In this document: positions 12,901-24,400 of the stretch, piece after piece
Layout: each line of letters starts with the position of its first letter
Numbering within the stretch: position 1 is the first letter of the stretch
Assembly: GCA_014607495.2 (NCBI GenBank)
Contig: CP053175.1
Span: 3,534,001 to 3,598,000 of the forward strand
DNA: 64,000 nt
Reading direction: 5' to 3'
Source: Carposina sasakii
Lineage: Eukaryota > Arthropoda > Insecta > Lepidoptera > Carposinidae
Translations under genes and position numbers: made by a program
The notes under the pieces: generated by a model
What the model was told of the DNA's origin: nothing
The model's database searches: none
The model's input: only the letters and a program-made list of their open reading frames with translations

Positions 12901-15900
12901 CTGTTGTTGATAACATTATTTTAAAAATATTTAACTACATAATTATCACTTTATCTAGGTTAGGTAATTATAGTGCAATGAAAACTACGAGTTTATCAAA
13001 TGTAGGTATTTCATCATTCACATAAGAGGGCTTTATGCAATTCATTGTTTTTATAAATTTAATCAAAATATTAGTAATGCAATAATAGCACAGCAAATAT
13101 TAAACTAGAATCTTCGGGTCCGTCATTTATAATACAAAAAGCTATTCACATATACCCTGCAAGAAGTTTTAAAAAAGTTAGTGGTTCTATGGCAAGGCAG
13201 TGGCATTGTTGTTGGTGACCGCAGGCTTCATAACCTTCGTTTCGCTGACGACATTGTACTGTGTTCGGCATCGGCACTTGAACTTCAGACAATGCTTCAA
13301 GATCTGAGCACTGCGAGCCTTAAGGTTGGACTGATGATGAATCGGTCAAAAACCCAGCTCATGACCAACGGCGCAAAGCAAAAGGTAGTGGTTGATGAGC
13401 AGGACATACAATACGTTGACGAGTACACCTACTTGGGCCAGTTAGTGTCCTTTGAAAACAGGCAAGACAGGAAAATGGAACGTCGCATTTCTAATGCCTG
13501 GAAGAGCTACTGGTCCATGAAGGAGCTGATGAAAGGCAACCTCCCATTATCTCTGAAGTGCAAACTCGTTGAAATGTGCATCCTGCCTATCATAACTTAC
13601 GGCGCTCACTAACCGAACATCAGAAGTCTAGGCTCAAGGTCAAAAAAAATAGTAATACCCGTTTCTGAAACGCAGGGCCGGATTTAGAGGTCCGGAGGCC
13701 TTGGGGCAATAAAGGAGCGGAGGTCACCTTGCCCCAAATTATTTTCCAAATAAAATGAAAAAAAAATGTCGAGTTTTTCAATCAATAATTTATTGTGAAA
13801 CCAAGTAGATTCTCCTGATTGGAGTGAACAAATATAGATCAATGATTTCTGTTAATATTTAGAGTCGACAATATATGTAATCAAATAATCATTACAAAGT
13901 ACTGTAGGTAAAGGTAAAAGAGCAAAAAAAAATATCTAAGGAAAAATGTTCTAGAGTTTACTATGTAGTTGGAATTTGAAAGATTTTTGTTCCGAAATCT
14001 CTATTGTGGGGGCCCCCCGTTTGTGGAGGTCCCGGGGCCTTCGCCCCGGTTGCCCCCCCTAAATCCGGCCCTACTGAAACGCCTGTCAACGTTAATAAAA
14101 TTCACGACAACACCAAGTTAAAAGAACTACATTTTATTTAAATTTAGATCTTCTGTGCTAAGTTCTGTGCATTAAATATATGTTCAAGGCGAAGGTTATT
14201 CATTCACAAAATTGTGAAGGTTCATAATAGTATGAAACGACGTTTTAACTGTTTACATGGTGTGGTGCCATTTAACTATGTAACTTACTTTTAAAACGAG
14301 GCTAGGTAGATCAAAAGGCCGTTTTTAATTAAGACAAGTTTGTAAAAGAGAATCTGGTCCTTAAAACTTAAGATTTCTCATTTCCTCACTTCATTCGACA
14401 TGACAGTTATAATTTTATGTTTGAGTGTAACAAATTTTTCAGTAAAGTAGTTGACCATTATATATAAACTATTGTAGAAAGCTCCATTTTCTTGAATATT
14501 CAAGAAGAGTGCAATTTATTATGATACTACGTCCTTATCTATCTATACCTATATACATATAATAAAAATGTAATGGATCGCTGTCTGTACATGGAAGATA
14601 TATGAGAAAAAATATTATAGGAGACCTTTATCAACGCATTAGGACCCAAAACGATGATTTTTTGAATTTTTGTCTGTTTGTCGGTTTGTCTGTTTGTCTG
14701 TGCGTTTGTGCACGCTAATCTCAGAAACGGCTCAATCGATTTCGATGCAGTTTTCAGGAATATATTGTGACAGGTCCCACTTAACATATAGGCTACTTTT
14801 TATCCCGGATAATTTCGACATTTTGTTTTTTCTGTAGTCCACGCGGACGAAGTCGCGGGCGTCCACTAGTTTACAAGTAAAAACTTGAACAATGTGTCAA
14901 ATATGGGAGTTAAGTTAAGATCATGCCGCCGCCGCCGCCGGTCACTTGTTGCTTCAATATGTATAAAACAGGCAAGAAGAAAATGTATCATGCAAGTGAG
15001 GCTCAAAAGTGTACTTCGCTCTGCTTCATACAATAATTATTTATTGACATACATTTAACAGCTGTTCGTAGAAATACACTCAATTTTAATATGGTTCAAT
15101 CTTCATCAATGAATGGAGGACGTATTGATGTACGTATATTCTTATGAAGGTATCCCAACTAATGCGACAGTAGTTTGTTACCTCTTCACGCTTTTTTAAA
15201 CCTAGATAGCCTATCTGAAGAACAAAGTTGATCACGATTAAGTTTTAGAGAAAGCCTGCATCAACAAGAGTTGAATATTGAATATTGCTAATCTAAAAGT
15301 GATTTCGCGGACGGACGCGCACCAGCCCGCACCACGGATCGTGGGAAACGGAGCGTCCGTGGTAATACAGACCGTCCGCGAAATCACGCACCGTGGGAAC
15401 CCACCTTTAACACGCCGTACGCGGCCAGGATCATTACGAACACTATCTTACGCGTAATGCAGAGGTCGTGGGTTCGATTCCCACCCGGGTGAGGAATTTT
15501 TTCAATTTCTTTATTAATAATTTTATACTATCTTATGTATGTAGGTACCTACATTTGTAATACCTCGATGAGATATTTCCTATAGTATTCCGTACAACAA
15601 TGTAAAATATATACCGGTTCCAATGTTACGATGAAGCCGTAAAAAACCGTCTAAGTAATAGGCATTATGATTGTGTTTGTTAATTGAGTATTATTAGTAA
15701 AATATCCTGTTCACGATCTGTGGTAACTGGTAGGTATACTCGCGACAAATGTGGAAGTTGGCAATGTCATGATTTCTTATATGGTTTGATTTTGATTGAT
15801 TGCAGAACTAAGAACTAACTTTTTTGTAGGCATTAGCACGCAAAAGTTATAGCTAGATTTTATAAATAGAGGAGATAACATAGTATGGTAAATAGGTATA

Positions 15901-18900
15901 AGTGGTGGGGGACGAGGATCACACATAAACATTGTGTCGTGGATAGATACTAAGCAACGGTAAAAAAGTAAAAACTACGTTCTTTTGTGCTTGTATATCT
16001 TTATGGCCCTTAGTAGTAGGGTGACACTGTGTGAAATAAAATTCAGTCGGTTTTTATTACAAGCTTTTATTTAACTTGCAATGTATATTTGTTCGGGTGA
16101 AATCTTACAACTCAATTTTAAGGCACTTGCCCTCAACCGATTGGGCTGAAATTTGGTGAGCACGTTCAGTTCGGATGACAATGCATGATTAACAGTGTGA
16201 CGTCATTCTAAATCCAACATGGCGGCATACCCACAATGGCGGACCAATTATTTTTAATGCATTCCTACAATATGGGTATCAAATTAAAGGGCTAGCTGAG
16301 AGTAACTCGAAAAAAATGTGACGTCACTCTTAATCCAATATGGCGGACTTCTAAAACTTGAAAATCTATTTTGAAACAGATATTTTTAGTATAAAATAAA
16401 ATTTAGGTAAAAAAACCTTTTTAAAAACAAGCTTTTATTTAAATGCGCTAAAAAGAAAAAATAAACTTTTACACTAAAACTTTTACTGATAATTTATAAC
16501 GTCATTTCAAATTTAACACATTTGACACAATTTATATGTTATAAAAGCTTGTCGCGACATTTAAGTACTCGTATTTACGTTGTTACTTTTAAATGTTTAT
16601 TAGGCAGCATCTTTGTGTTGATGTTTCAGATTTTCCCATATTGTTCCCACGCATATCGAAGAAATATCCGTCGACCCTTCCAGAGCTTCGTGTAGAAGAG
16701 TAAGAGAGTAATATATAACAGGGTTCGCCCCGGTGCCCCGAGGTGGTATGTTCACGACATCATGTCATCATGCCACTCAGTCCTCGGCACGGCCTCACCT
16801 TGACTTATTAAAAATTTAAAACTAAGAAAGTAAATACGAGTACTTAAATGTCGCGACAAGCTTTTATAACATATAAATTGTGTCAAATGTGTTAAATTTG
16901 AAATGACGTTATAAATTATCAGTAAAAGTTTTAGTGTAAAAGTTTATTTTTTCTTTTTAGCGCATTTAAATAAAAGCTTGTTTTTAAAAAGGTTTTTTTA
17001 CCTAAATTTTTTAAAGTAAATAAGGTTCTTACTTTGTGGTTTTAGGGTTCCGTCGTTCGGCAACAAAATCGAAGGGTTCCTTCTCAGAATATAGCACATA
17101 CTTCCGACGTCCCGTACCGTCGGGGTTCGGTGGCGGTTGTGGTGGGGGTTTCTTCGATGGATCTTGTACATCTTCAGATATTGTCTGTATTATCTGAAAA
17201 AAAAATTAAAATAACGTAAGGACCTACCGTATTATCGCAAAATAATTTGTTAATTGACAGATATTCCGTACGTTTTGCTGTCAAATGTCAGTATTAAACA
17301 GTGTTTAAGAGAGGTTTAAGACGCAGGTTTGTAATAGCACCGCTAAAATCTACCTCACAGGACCTAAGACATCATCATCTGCCATTATCCCATTATTAAA
17401 ATGATCAGGGTGATTTTTGGTCTCCAACGTTTCCGAAAACTACGGAATCTCCTCATCATCACAATCATTTTTCTCCATGGAAGTATACCTGGGAAGTGTC
17501 TAGTTCCCAAGTTATTAGGGTTCAAAGTTGAGTAAATAGACAGCGTTTTTCTGCATAAATGCACAAAGACGCGCGTAGCAAGTTTTTTCACGAGAAATAA
17601 TTAATATATGTCTATGACAAAACTAGCATAAACAGTGGACACTATAAATTTCGCCGGATTAAGAAAAAAAAATTACATCGTTTCCCAGCATTTTTTTTCG
17701 AATAAACTTACTTTATTTGATGTAGGTATAAAGTACGTACCATTCGTTAAGGGTGGCAACGAAAAAACAACCTGTATAGGTAGTTTCTTTCGAAACTGAC
17801 ATCGCCAAACATTTGGCATTTGTTTTCTGTCGCCATCCTCGGGTATAGCTAAGCGACAATTTCAGAAAATCCGTACATAAATAAATTCAATGGTACAGGG
17901 CCGTGACTGGGATCTAACTTACACCCCCTTGCTTGGAAGAGGCACTTCTTAATCACAGGGTCTTAGACAAATTAACTTAATTCCTCGATCGAATCGATAG
18001 AGTCACACGTAGCCCGAACTAAGACAATAATTGTGTTTGGCCCGAATAGGATCCTTCATTTTCGCGCGTATGCTAAGTCACGTGAAGTCTAACCTTTAAA
18101 ACCATTGGTGGGAGTGTTGCTACAATGGGCATGAATGTAAAACCATGTTATAGGTATTGTCAAAATACGCAACAAATAACTTTTGCCCGGACATTAAAAA
18201 TTTTGAATTGTTTCTCCGTATTAACAAAAACACATCATCTTCGAATCGAAATTTGGAGGTCAGAGACCCCAGCAATTTTGAGCCTCCAATTTCAGTTAAT
18301 TGTATTTAAGTTCGGTGCATTCCCTGAAGCTGTCAAACCACGTCGAGGGCAGATCTTTTCCACGAATTTGCCTTCAAGAATCGGTGTTACGTAGTGAGTT
18401 GTACTTCAAACATTTTTCCAGTAAGTTAACTGTACAAGATTTTTCCAAAAATAAGTTTAGAAATAAATATTAGGTACAAGCTGTTGCCCGCAACTTCGTC
18501 CGCGTGGACTACAGTATTTTTCTATACTCCCAACTATTCATATATGTACGTACATAATGTATGTACGTTATACAGGATGATTTTTGGTCGTCAACGTTCC
18601 CGAAAACTACGGAATCTCCTCATCATCACGATCATTTTTCTCTATGGAAGCATACCTGGGAAGCGTCTGGTTTCCAAAATATTAGGGTCCAAAGTTGCGT
18701 AAATAGACTGCCTTTTTATGCATAAATGTACATTGACGCGTGTAGCAAGATTTTTTCACGAGAAATAATTAATATATGTCTATGAAAAAACTAGCATAAA
18801 TACTGGAAACTATTAAATTTCGCCCGATCAAGTAATTAAAAAAGTTTCAAAAAAATTTACATCGTTTCCCAGCATTTTTTTTAGCATAAACTTACTTTAT

Positions 18901-19844
18901 TTGATGTATAGAGTACGTACCCTTCGTTAAGGGTGGCAACGAAAAAACATCCTGTATAGATACGGCTGTGAAAATTTAAAATATGGAAACCAGAATTACA
19001 GGATAATAAAGGAGATACGGCCACGTTTAGTACAACGGGAACTCCCAAAAATATGTATGCATAATTTCAAGAAGGTTGAGTAAATAAAGCATGAAGAGGT
19101 AAAAACAAAGATCGTCATGACTTCATACTTATAATGATTATAACCTGCGATAATAGAATGCTTTTTTAGTTTTCTTAAGTGTTTTTAAAAAACCTGCGGA
19201 TAAAACCTTTAGTCGCAACAGGAAAACCATAGCTTACTGCAGCGGTTATCCTTGGGTTCATTGCATTATTCAAATCAAACGTCATTAAGGTTTTTTCATT
19301 TATAGCCCAAAATTAGAACTTCATCATCGACTACCTGTCCTTACCTAATTGTTTATGTAGTCGGCACAATATGGTTTCTTTCGAGACTCTTTCTGTCTGA
19401 CATTAAGTTAAAAAAAACTCTTTGTCCTGTGCTGTTGCGGGGCTTCACTAGAATACATCACCTGCTTCTCGGTATCTCTCTGTATATCGTAAGAGTCGAC
19501 TAAGAGAAGTCGATTCGAGAATTTCCTCAGGCGATAAACTCGCACTCGATTAGTCTTGCTCAAGTTCTCTTGCTGGAGCTTCGACGTCAGCTCGACACAC
19601 ATACAGGATCCTTTAGGCATTAGGCTATTAGGCATCACCCCAATATCATTGATCGTAGACTCAAACTTCATTCACAATTGGAAAATAGCTTTCATATCAA
19701 AAAGCAGACAGTGTCTGGGAACTCGAGGGAAATCAAGACTACGTTACACAAAAAAAAATCTGTTCAGCCAATTTTAAGTATTATAAACTTACTTAAAACA
19801 AGAATACCTAACACTAAACTTACGTGATTATTGCTCAATTCCAT
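3900..19844 (-). CDS. Proton-coupled amino acid transporter, SLC36/AAAP type (paralogue 1)
   Basis: Nine exons on the minus strand: 19824-19844, 17033-17193, 9745-9889, 9089-9219, 5770-5999, 5315-5512, 4829-4934, 4431-4647 and 3900-4094. All join in phase to 467 codons plus TAA, the usual length for animal SLC36 carriers. Exon 1 encodes MELSNNH. Exon 2 is Pro-rich and ends in a cytosolic FDFVAERR segment. The first membrane segment holds [11 protein letters not shown] (about residues 75-85), then the rest of a multi-span hydrophobic Aa_trans-type core, including FGYWGFGE and [21 protein letters not shown] split over two exons. Family members move small neutral amino acids with H+ across plasma or lysosomal membranes; substrate is not predictable here. 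The usual Pro of the GxGILxMP motif is His in both paralogues. Introns are loaded with MITEs, SINEs and retrotransposon pieces; intron 2 is about 7.1 kb. Exon 1 is the least certain part. Confidence 0.88.
6047..7640 (+). mobile_element. Non-LTR retrotransposon fragment unit, copy 1 (in transporter intron 4)
   Basis: Opens with TTTTTAACCGACTTCAAAAA and closes near an inverted form of that motif (GGAGGAAATCGGTTTTTT). Inside is the C-terminal part of a reverse transcriptase. Closely related copies lie at 60779-62297 and 62778-64000. It lies in the 6000-9088 intron and begins only about 50 bp from the intron's 3' acceptor side. Confidence 0.75.
6773..7303 (+). pseudogene. Reverse transcriptase C-terminal fragment
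   Basis: An open frame of about 176 codons with [32 protein letters not shown] and [20 protein letters not shown], followed by a Lys/Arg-rich tail. These motifs are typical of the thumb and C-terminal region of non-LTR retrotransposon polymerases of invertebrates. The catalytic FADD box and endonuclease are absent, so it is a 5'-truncated relic. Confidence 0.8.
7640..8000. repeat. Dispersed repeat with GACAGACGGACGGACGG core
   Basis: Holds GGGTCTTGACAGACAGACGG, a GGAC microrepeat, GTGATCCTATAAGGGTTC and GTAGGGAACCCTAAAA. This combination is a widespread insect interspersed repeat. No coding capacity. Confidence 0.6.
8400..8870. repeat. GC-richer dispersed sequence, probably retroelement-derived
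   Basis: A stretch richer in GC than its surroundings, with an ATG-initiated frame of 104 codons (8488-8802) that matches no domain I know. Its composition and its place inside an intron suggest an old non-LTR element piece rather than a host exon. Confidence 0.4.
9262..9480 (+). repeat. Dispersed repeat D2 (GTGGACGCCCGCGAC)
   Basis: Starts ACTAGTGGACGCCCGCGACT and continues with TGGACTGCAGAAAAACAAAA and ATCGCTTCAGCCGTTTTTAC. Other copies: 14538-14871 (-), 38568-38745 (+), 49788-50090 (+), and a short piece near 18478. Class unknown. Confidence 0.65.
9944..10665 (+). pseudogene. RTE-like reverse transcriptase C-terminus, interrupted by a MITE
   Basis: The first part (to about 10330) encodes [32 protein letters not shown] and [18 protein letters not shown]. 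The second part (from about 10481) continues with [20 protein letters not shown] and ends [10 protein letters not shown] with a stop. These are the standard C-terminal motifs of RTE-type elements. A 150-bp inserted element at 10331-10480 splits the frame, and a frame shift near 10146 also breaks it. Lies in intron 2 of the transporter. Confidence 0.82.
10331..10480. mobile_element. 150-bp MITE nested in the RTE-like element
   Basis: Terminal CCCCCTTAAT is matched by AATCAGGGGG in inverted form. Internally, 10355-10374 and 10427-10446 are a perfect 20-bp inverted repeat. An uninterrupted relative of the host element (near 1397-1420) shows the continuous junction, so the borders are clear; a CGG may be duplicated. 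Confidence 0.75.
10711..10938 (-). repeat. tRNA-headed SINE, family S1
   Basis: Read on the minus strand, the head has an A-box-like TTGGTCTAATAGGT region and a B box GGTTCGAATCCCGG, followed by a body with GAGTCATGGATGTTTCTATA and CCCACGACACAAGACCTTAG. Full matches lie at 50108-50343 (+) and 55609-55843 (+). Confidence 0.8.
11200..11465. repeat. Dispersed repeat D3 (CCACCACCGGGCCC)
   Basis: Carries GCCCACCACCGGGCCCTA, CTGACCCTCGGATCTG and GCACCTAGCATGCAA. The same signature recurs near 33900-34070, 38098-38411, 39150-39260, 44160-44280, 50350-50480 and 57540-57600, in both orientations. Confidence 0.6.
11763..11906. mobile_element. MITE with CTAACGGCCAATTTC-like ends, copy 1
   Basis: Ends ACTAACAGCCAATTTC and GAAATTGGTCGTAAGT are inverted relatives. 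Two similar elements lie at 21677-21828 and 39463-39609, each about 145-150 bp and AT-rich inside. Confidence 0.6.
11925..12130. repeat. Perfect 99-bp inverted repeat with an 8-nt loop
   Basis: 11925-12023 and 12032-12130 are exact reverse complements, checked base by base; the spacer is ATGAACAG. The arms include GACGCCAACTCTCCTTGAGA, similar to a sequence near 54490. It lies in intron 2 of the transporter, so a long perfect hairpin would be transcribed in its pre-mRNA. Confidence 0.9.
12560..12775 (+). repeat. Dispersed repeat D1, long copy
   Basis: Contains ACTAGAATACATTAGCTGCA, AGGCGATGAGCTAGC and CTGGCTACCCCATTTTTGGG in the family order. Confidence 0.65.
13181..13612 (+). pseudogene. 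Reverse transcriptase fragment with FADDIVL box
   Basis: An open frame of 143 codons covering the palm region: [20 protein letters not shown] (the catalytic Asp pair), then [27 protein letters not shown] and [10 protein letters not shown]. This order is that of RTE-like non-LTR polymerases. Both ends are truncated. Lies in intron 2 of the transporter. Confidence 0.82.
13673..14073. mobile_element. hAT-type non-autonomous element with 8-bp target duplication
   Basis: Ends are CAGGGCCGGATTTAG and its inverted form CTAAATCCGGCCCTA. The 8 bp CTGAAACG stand directly before (13665-13672) and after (14074-14081). An 8-bp duplication and such ends are hallmarks of hAT elements. No transposase frame inside. 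Confidence 0.85.
14538..14871 (-). repeat. Dispersed repeat D2, long copy
   Basis: Reverse orientation of the family at 9262-9480. It ends at GGCGTCCACTAGT and includes a GTCTGTTTGTC microrepeat and ATTTTTATTATATGTATA side. Confidence 0.65.
15299..15387. mobile_element. Small inverted-repeat element
   Basis: 16-bp perfect terminal inverted repeats: GTGATTTCGCGGACGG at 15299-15314 and its complement at 15372-15387. The interior is GC-rich, unlike the flanks. Confidence 0.6.
15450..15540 (+). repeat. tRNA-derived repeat fragment, family S2
   Basis: GTCGTGGGTTCGATTCCCAC is a tRNA T-arm and B box, followed by the AATTTCTTTATTAATAA tail also found with the copies at 32255 and 32587. The 5' half of the tRNA is missing. 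Confidence 0.6.
16398..17010. mobile_element. Fold-back element with 181-bp perfect terminal inverted repeats
   Basis: 16398-16578 and 16830-17010 are exact reverse complements over 181 bp around a 251-bp centre. The centre holds no coding frame; it includes GTTCGCCCCGGTGCCCCGAG. The right end lies 22 bp from the splice donor of transporter exon 2 (17033-17193). Confidence 0.88.
17406..17774. mobile_element. MITE with CAGGGTG termini, copy 2
   Basis: Inverted relative of 152-521, starting CAGGGTGATTTTTGGTC and ending AAAACAACCTG before TA. In intron 1 of the transporter. Confidence 0.65.
18573..18954. mobile_element. MITE with CAGGGTG termini, copy 3
   Basis: CAGGATGATTTTTGGTCGTC to AAAAACATCCTG, flanked by TA on both sides. 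Same orientation as copy 2. Confidence 0.68.
19415..19600 (+). repeat. Dispersed repeat D1, partial copy
   Basis: TGCGGGGCTTCACTAGAATA and AAGAGTCGACTAAGAG identify it. Lies in intron 1 of the transporter. Confidence 0.6.
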
Positions 19845-21676
19845 TATCACTTAAATCACAGTTACAATAATGGACGATAACCACAAAACTGGGAGCACAC
19901 ACAGCCTCCCAGTCCCGCACTTTTGCCTCAATTAAAATGAGATGCTGAGATGCTTCGGCAACGACCTTGGTCGGGGACAGTCGGACGCAAAAACGTAACA
20001 AACAATGACAAATTAGTTTTACATTGATACAGTAAGGATGATGTTAAAAGAGTGCAAGTTTTGGACGATAAATTTGTCACGTGTAAATGGCTTTTTGAGG
20101 CGTAGGAATACGGTGTGGTATTCTCAGTGGTGACTTTTCCCTTGGGGGCTATTATGTGAAAGATGTATTACCACTATAATTAAATAAATATAAACTTATA
20201 TAAATAAATAAATAAATTTTAAATAAAAAACAATGCTCTATTCCTAAGATAGGCAAAATCACAGGATCATGAAATCTTACAGCGACATTTTGTATAGTGA
20301 GGTCAATGTAAAAAATCAATGACTAGTTGCTAGCTCATCACCTCAGAGAACACCCCTGTCGACTCTTAGGTAAGATATGAACAGAAGTAGATGCAGCTGA
20401 TGTATTCTACTGAAGCCCCGCATGAGTATAGGGGGCTTAGTCAAAGTAGCATTCTAATATCTCGAACGCGAGACCTACCGACACGCCTAAAATTACCGCT
20501 CTGCCTATCTGTAAACGTACTGCTGCGGGGTGTATGGGAGGTCTTGCTTAGTGGTCAGTGTCGCTGGCTAGCGTAAAATTTTGCATCCTACCTTATTACT
20601 TTTTTTAATCAGTACTTGTATTACATACTTGCTATTGTATTTAATCATACTACCTCTGTTCTTTTCGGTTGCTTTAAATGATGCCAATCACTAATTGGAT
20701 CATTTGTAGTAATTCGATGTCTAGTTGTTAAACTTTATTTCGATAAGTGATGTTTTTACCAGTGCCATATTAGTGCAAAGTGTTATGTGTAATGTCTTAT
20801 AAAGGCGCATTCTAGCCTGTAAAAGCACTATTTTTTTTTTGGTAAGTTAATTTTGTAATTAGTCCTTTAATGTAGTTACAAATTTGTCTAATAATTTATA
20901 CTGTTATTCAATAAAGACCATTTAAAACAAACAAACAATATCTCGAACGAATCGATAAGAATTCGTCATAGAAACGATTGCTCCAATAGGAAGCCTTAAT
21001 TTTTCCGCCTTTGTCAAATCACGTGCTGAAGTCCAACTGCTATTTGGTGAGAGTGTTACGAGTACGACAACAACAAACGTCAATGCGAAACGATGTTAGG
21101 TACATTGTCTGAGAACCCAGGTCTTATCTTAGTACCCGCCCCGGCTTCGCACGGGTACAAATGCTGATACTATACATATAAATCTTCCTCTTGAATCACT
21201 CTATCTATTTATAAAAACCGTATCATAATCCGTTGTGTAGTTTAAAAGATCTAAGCATACAAAGAGACAGACAGACAGGGTATAACGATGAATCTGTGCA
21301 TAATTAATGTCCTTTTCAGTGTAAAGTTATAAGGATATTAGACTATCTAATTTTGATTGTCGAGTGTATTTTAACATAACACAAAAATAAATAAAGTAAA
21401 TAATATAATACGGACTGTGACTTAGTTTTATCTAGGTAAACTAAAGTAATAAGAACGTAAATGAACTGATAAAGGCGAGGTATTAATAAGTAGTTTTCTA
21501 TCAGCTAATGTACAGTGACTTTTATTGTAATATGAAAATGAGTTTTCACTGTACGTACACTGCATACTGGAATTGTTAACCGAAAAGTCTAATGGTGCAT
21601 CGAGGCAGTTAGTATGACATTAGCACTCTATGACCATCTTATTCCTCTGTGCCCGCGCGCAGCGAGATTTTGTGAC

Positions 21677-21828
21677 TACTAACGGCCAATTTCAATACGA
21701 TAGATCAAAAATAATCTCGGATTTGTTTATTCTTAATTTGAAATTATTTATGAAAACAATTGAAGATTATACCTATCTAAGATATGCAAAAAATCTCTCA
21801 ATATCAGTTTTAGAAATTGGCTGAAAGT
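21677..21828. mobile_element. MITE with CTAACGGCCAATTTC-like ends, copy 2
   Basis: ACTAACGGCCAATTTCAATA opens it and TTTAGAAATTGGCTGAAAGT closes it as an inverted relative. Confidence 0.62.
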
Positions 21829-22065
21829 ATATAGTATAAAAGTCAAAGAACTGACCCTAATATATCTATACGTATTTAAAACTATTGAAGAAAACAGTCA
21901 TCGCCATACATCAGCCGTGAAGGACCTTTTCACATGTCAGAACCGTAAAGACCATTTATAATTTTCTTCGTAGTGAGACAAAGTAGCTTATTCGGTGAAA
22001 AGTACCCCTTCGGCGAACGAAATGTTCTATCGGCGAAAAGTACGCTCATAAAAGTAAAATTCATA

Positions 22066-22166
22066 GGGCGTTTTTCCACTAGACGACACGACATGACCAC
22101 GACATTAATTTCATCATTTAATATTGGCGGCCATGCCCTGGTCATGTCGTCTAGTAGAAAAACGAA
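22066..22166. mobile_element. Short inverted-repeat element
   Basis: CGTTTTTCCACTAGACGACA on the left is matched by GTCGTCTAGTAGAAAAACG on the right with slight differences; the centre holds GGCGGCCATG. Confidence 0.6.
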
Positions 22167-24374
22167 CCATACTATTTAATACTTTTGTTTCCAATGTCCG
22201 TGACTGGGATCGAACCGACGCCTTCTGACGGAAAGGCGCACGTCTTAACCACTGGGCTATCATCGCTGTCATCGTATGTAATAGTTAAGACTGGTTTAGC
22301 TGTGTTTTTCTTATTGAGCCAATATAATTATTACGATCCCAAAAAAATAAGGCCCACTTCAAAGTAGACGGAAAAATGCTTGAGCATTTTAGTCGGACTT
22401 AGTTATTTCCAGAAAGCAAACATACATATCCACACGGATGTGTGACCCGAAAGGGTAGCCAAACTGCAGTTTCATAAAGGAAATCCAACAGCACGATTAG
22501 AACAACAGGAACTGATTATTTGAGATTATATATAAACAAACAAATAAATAAATAAAGGTAGATAAAGACATATAAATAAATATATAGATAGAGACAGTAA
22601 AACACTTGATGTAAACAATGATACAGATAAACAGTGAAGGTTTATTGTACTTTAGCACAGCCAATAGAGTAAACTATTGTTTAGCTTTATCTGAAATTAA
22701 ATGGATATTTATTTCGCAGATATAACTGCTAGTGCATTTTCCGTATGGTTTGAACTTTACTGACCCCAACAATAATTTGAGGACCGGTTTGGCAAAGGGT
22801 ACAGTGCTGTGGCAAAACTGACCAACGGACAGGTCCTGGATTTACGAGCGACAGCGATGTTTGTAAAGTTATCGAAACGTTACCTCCAATAGGGAGCCTT
22901 CATTTTCACGTTCGTTAAATGAGGTGACGAAGTTTAACTGCTGTTAGTTGAAATGTTGCGATAACTTTGGGAATTTCGCTTCACTTGTACTCGTATATTG
23001 TTACATTGAGATTTTCCACAGGACACGTAAAGATTTTCTAAGCCCCATGTTTGATTCCCGTGGCAGCTGTAAATTACGACATAATTAGGTAATTTTTTTA
23101 TTCATGCAAAACTCTTCAACCTGATGCCTGACCCTAAACGATCTCAAGAATGTTAGTACTCGTTGTTAAAAGCTAAAAAGAGTAAATGAGCTTAATTTAT
23201 ATAAATTAGACGCGCTTGTGACATTGAAGCGATGTTTAACACAAGTGGCTCTTGAATGTTCAACGCCTGTGGTTTTATTAGTAGTTGATAGGCTTAGTAT
23301 ATATCTATATATATATAGTATAGATATATATCTAGACTGGATTGCGCATTTCAGATTCTGTATAGACCTGAGGTATGGAAAGGATGTTGACTTAGTATTT
23401 GTAGAGGAAGGGTCAGATGCTAGGAATGCAACAAATGTGAAAGTTTGTACGAATCAGTATAAAAGTTTAAATATTTTACTTAATTTTTTTTATGATCTTG
23501 GTAGTTTTAGCTTATATTTATGTACATAAAAATAGCACATTAGCTTTCGTAGGCGCCTGAGGGTGTACGTTTTCAATTTGAACTCGTTCGCGTTAACATA
23601 AATCAGTCAACCAATCATATTATGGCGTAATGACGTGATGTAATAAAAGTGAGAATAGCGGCACGTGATTGGTTGAATACTTTGCGAGTTCGAAGTGAAA
23701 ACTCTATAAAAGTGGACGATAAAATCTGCAGTGTACATTATTTAATACGGAAGCGTTGAAATAGATTTATTGTCAAAGAAAACATGTTATGCTCTATCAC
23801 GCAAATTAATTGCTTATTTGAGAAACCCTATAGTCAGCTGACCTTAATTTTACGAGAGACGAAGAAAACATTTTAGTAAAAACGTAAGCGCCTTCGAGCA
23901 TATAAAGACATTGATTTGCGAGATTTATATCTATAATGTTATGTATATTTCGATTTCGATTTAGACCGACTTTCCGCAAAAGTGTAACTTCCCCAAAAAA
24001 TACCTACTCACTTGAGGGGTTTCTCAATGATCTATAGAACGCATTACCTACCGCAAAAAATTGGGGGTTTCCCAAATAATCTATTCAAATGACCTCAAAG
24101 GAAAGGTTGTTACTAAGAATATGTACAAGCGTTAAGCTCAATCTTATAAAACTAACATAGAACTACGGCATATATTTCACTGTTAATTTCATTCCTGGAA
24201 CACTTTCACAAAGTATGGCGAACGGGGTAGTCCCCGCTGGAGGATATGTCGTCAACTTACCGAGTTATTCTCTTAGGGAACATAGATGTGAGAAGATAAT
24301 AAAATTGTAGTTTCAACACGCGGCTTTGTTACAAAATGGGGTAGCCAGAACTGCAGGGTCATAAAGGAGATAAT

Positions 24375-24400
24375 ACAGTCACGTTTCCAATGTAAAATAT
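24375..24400. repeat. 26-bp duplication, left side of the BEL element
   Basis: Identical to 30433-30458, just beyond the right LTR. Much longer than the 4-6 bp target duplications usual for LTR elements; its last bases overlap sequence resembling the start of the LTR. Confidence 0.85.

Larger units (their letters stand above)
19845..24374. other. Intergenic region between transporter 1 and the BEL element
   Basis: No gene supported. Holds D1 copies (20265-20430 minus, 22390-22500 minus, 24320-24374 minus), a repeat with CGGCTTCGCACGGGTAC near 21130-21300 (a reverse copy lies at 30660-30820), a MITE at 21677-21828, an inverted-repeat element at 22066-22166, a degenerate tRNA-like sequence near 22195-22265, and an AT palindrome near 23298-23330. 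Confidence 0.6.
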
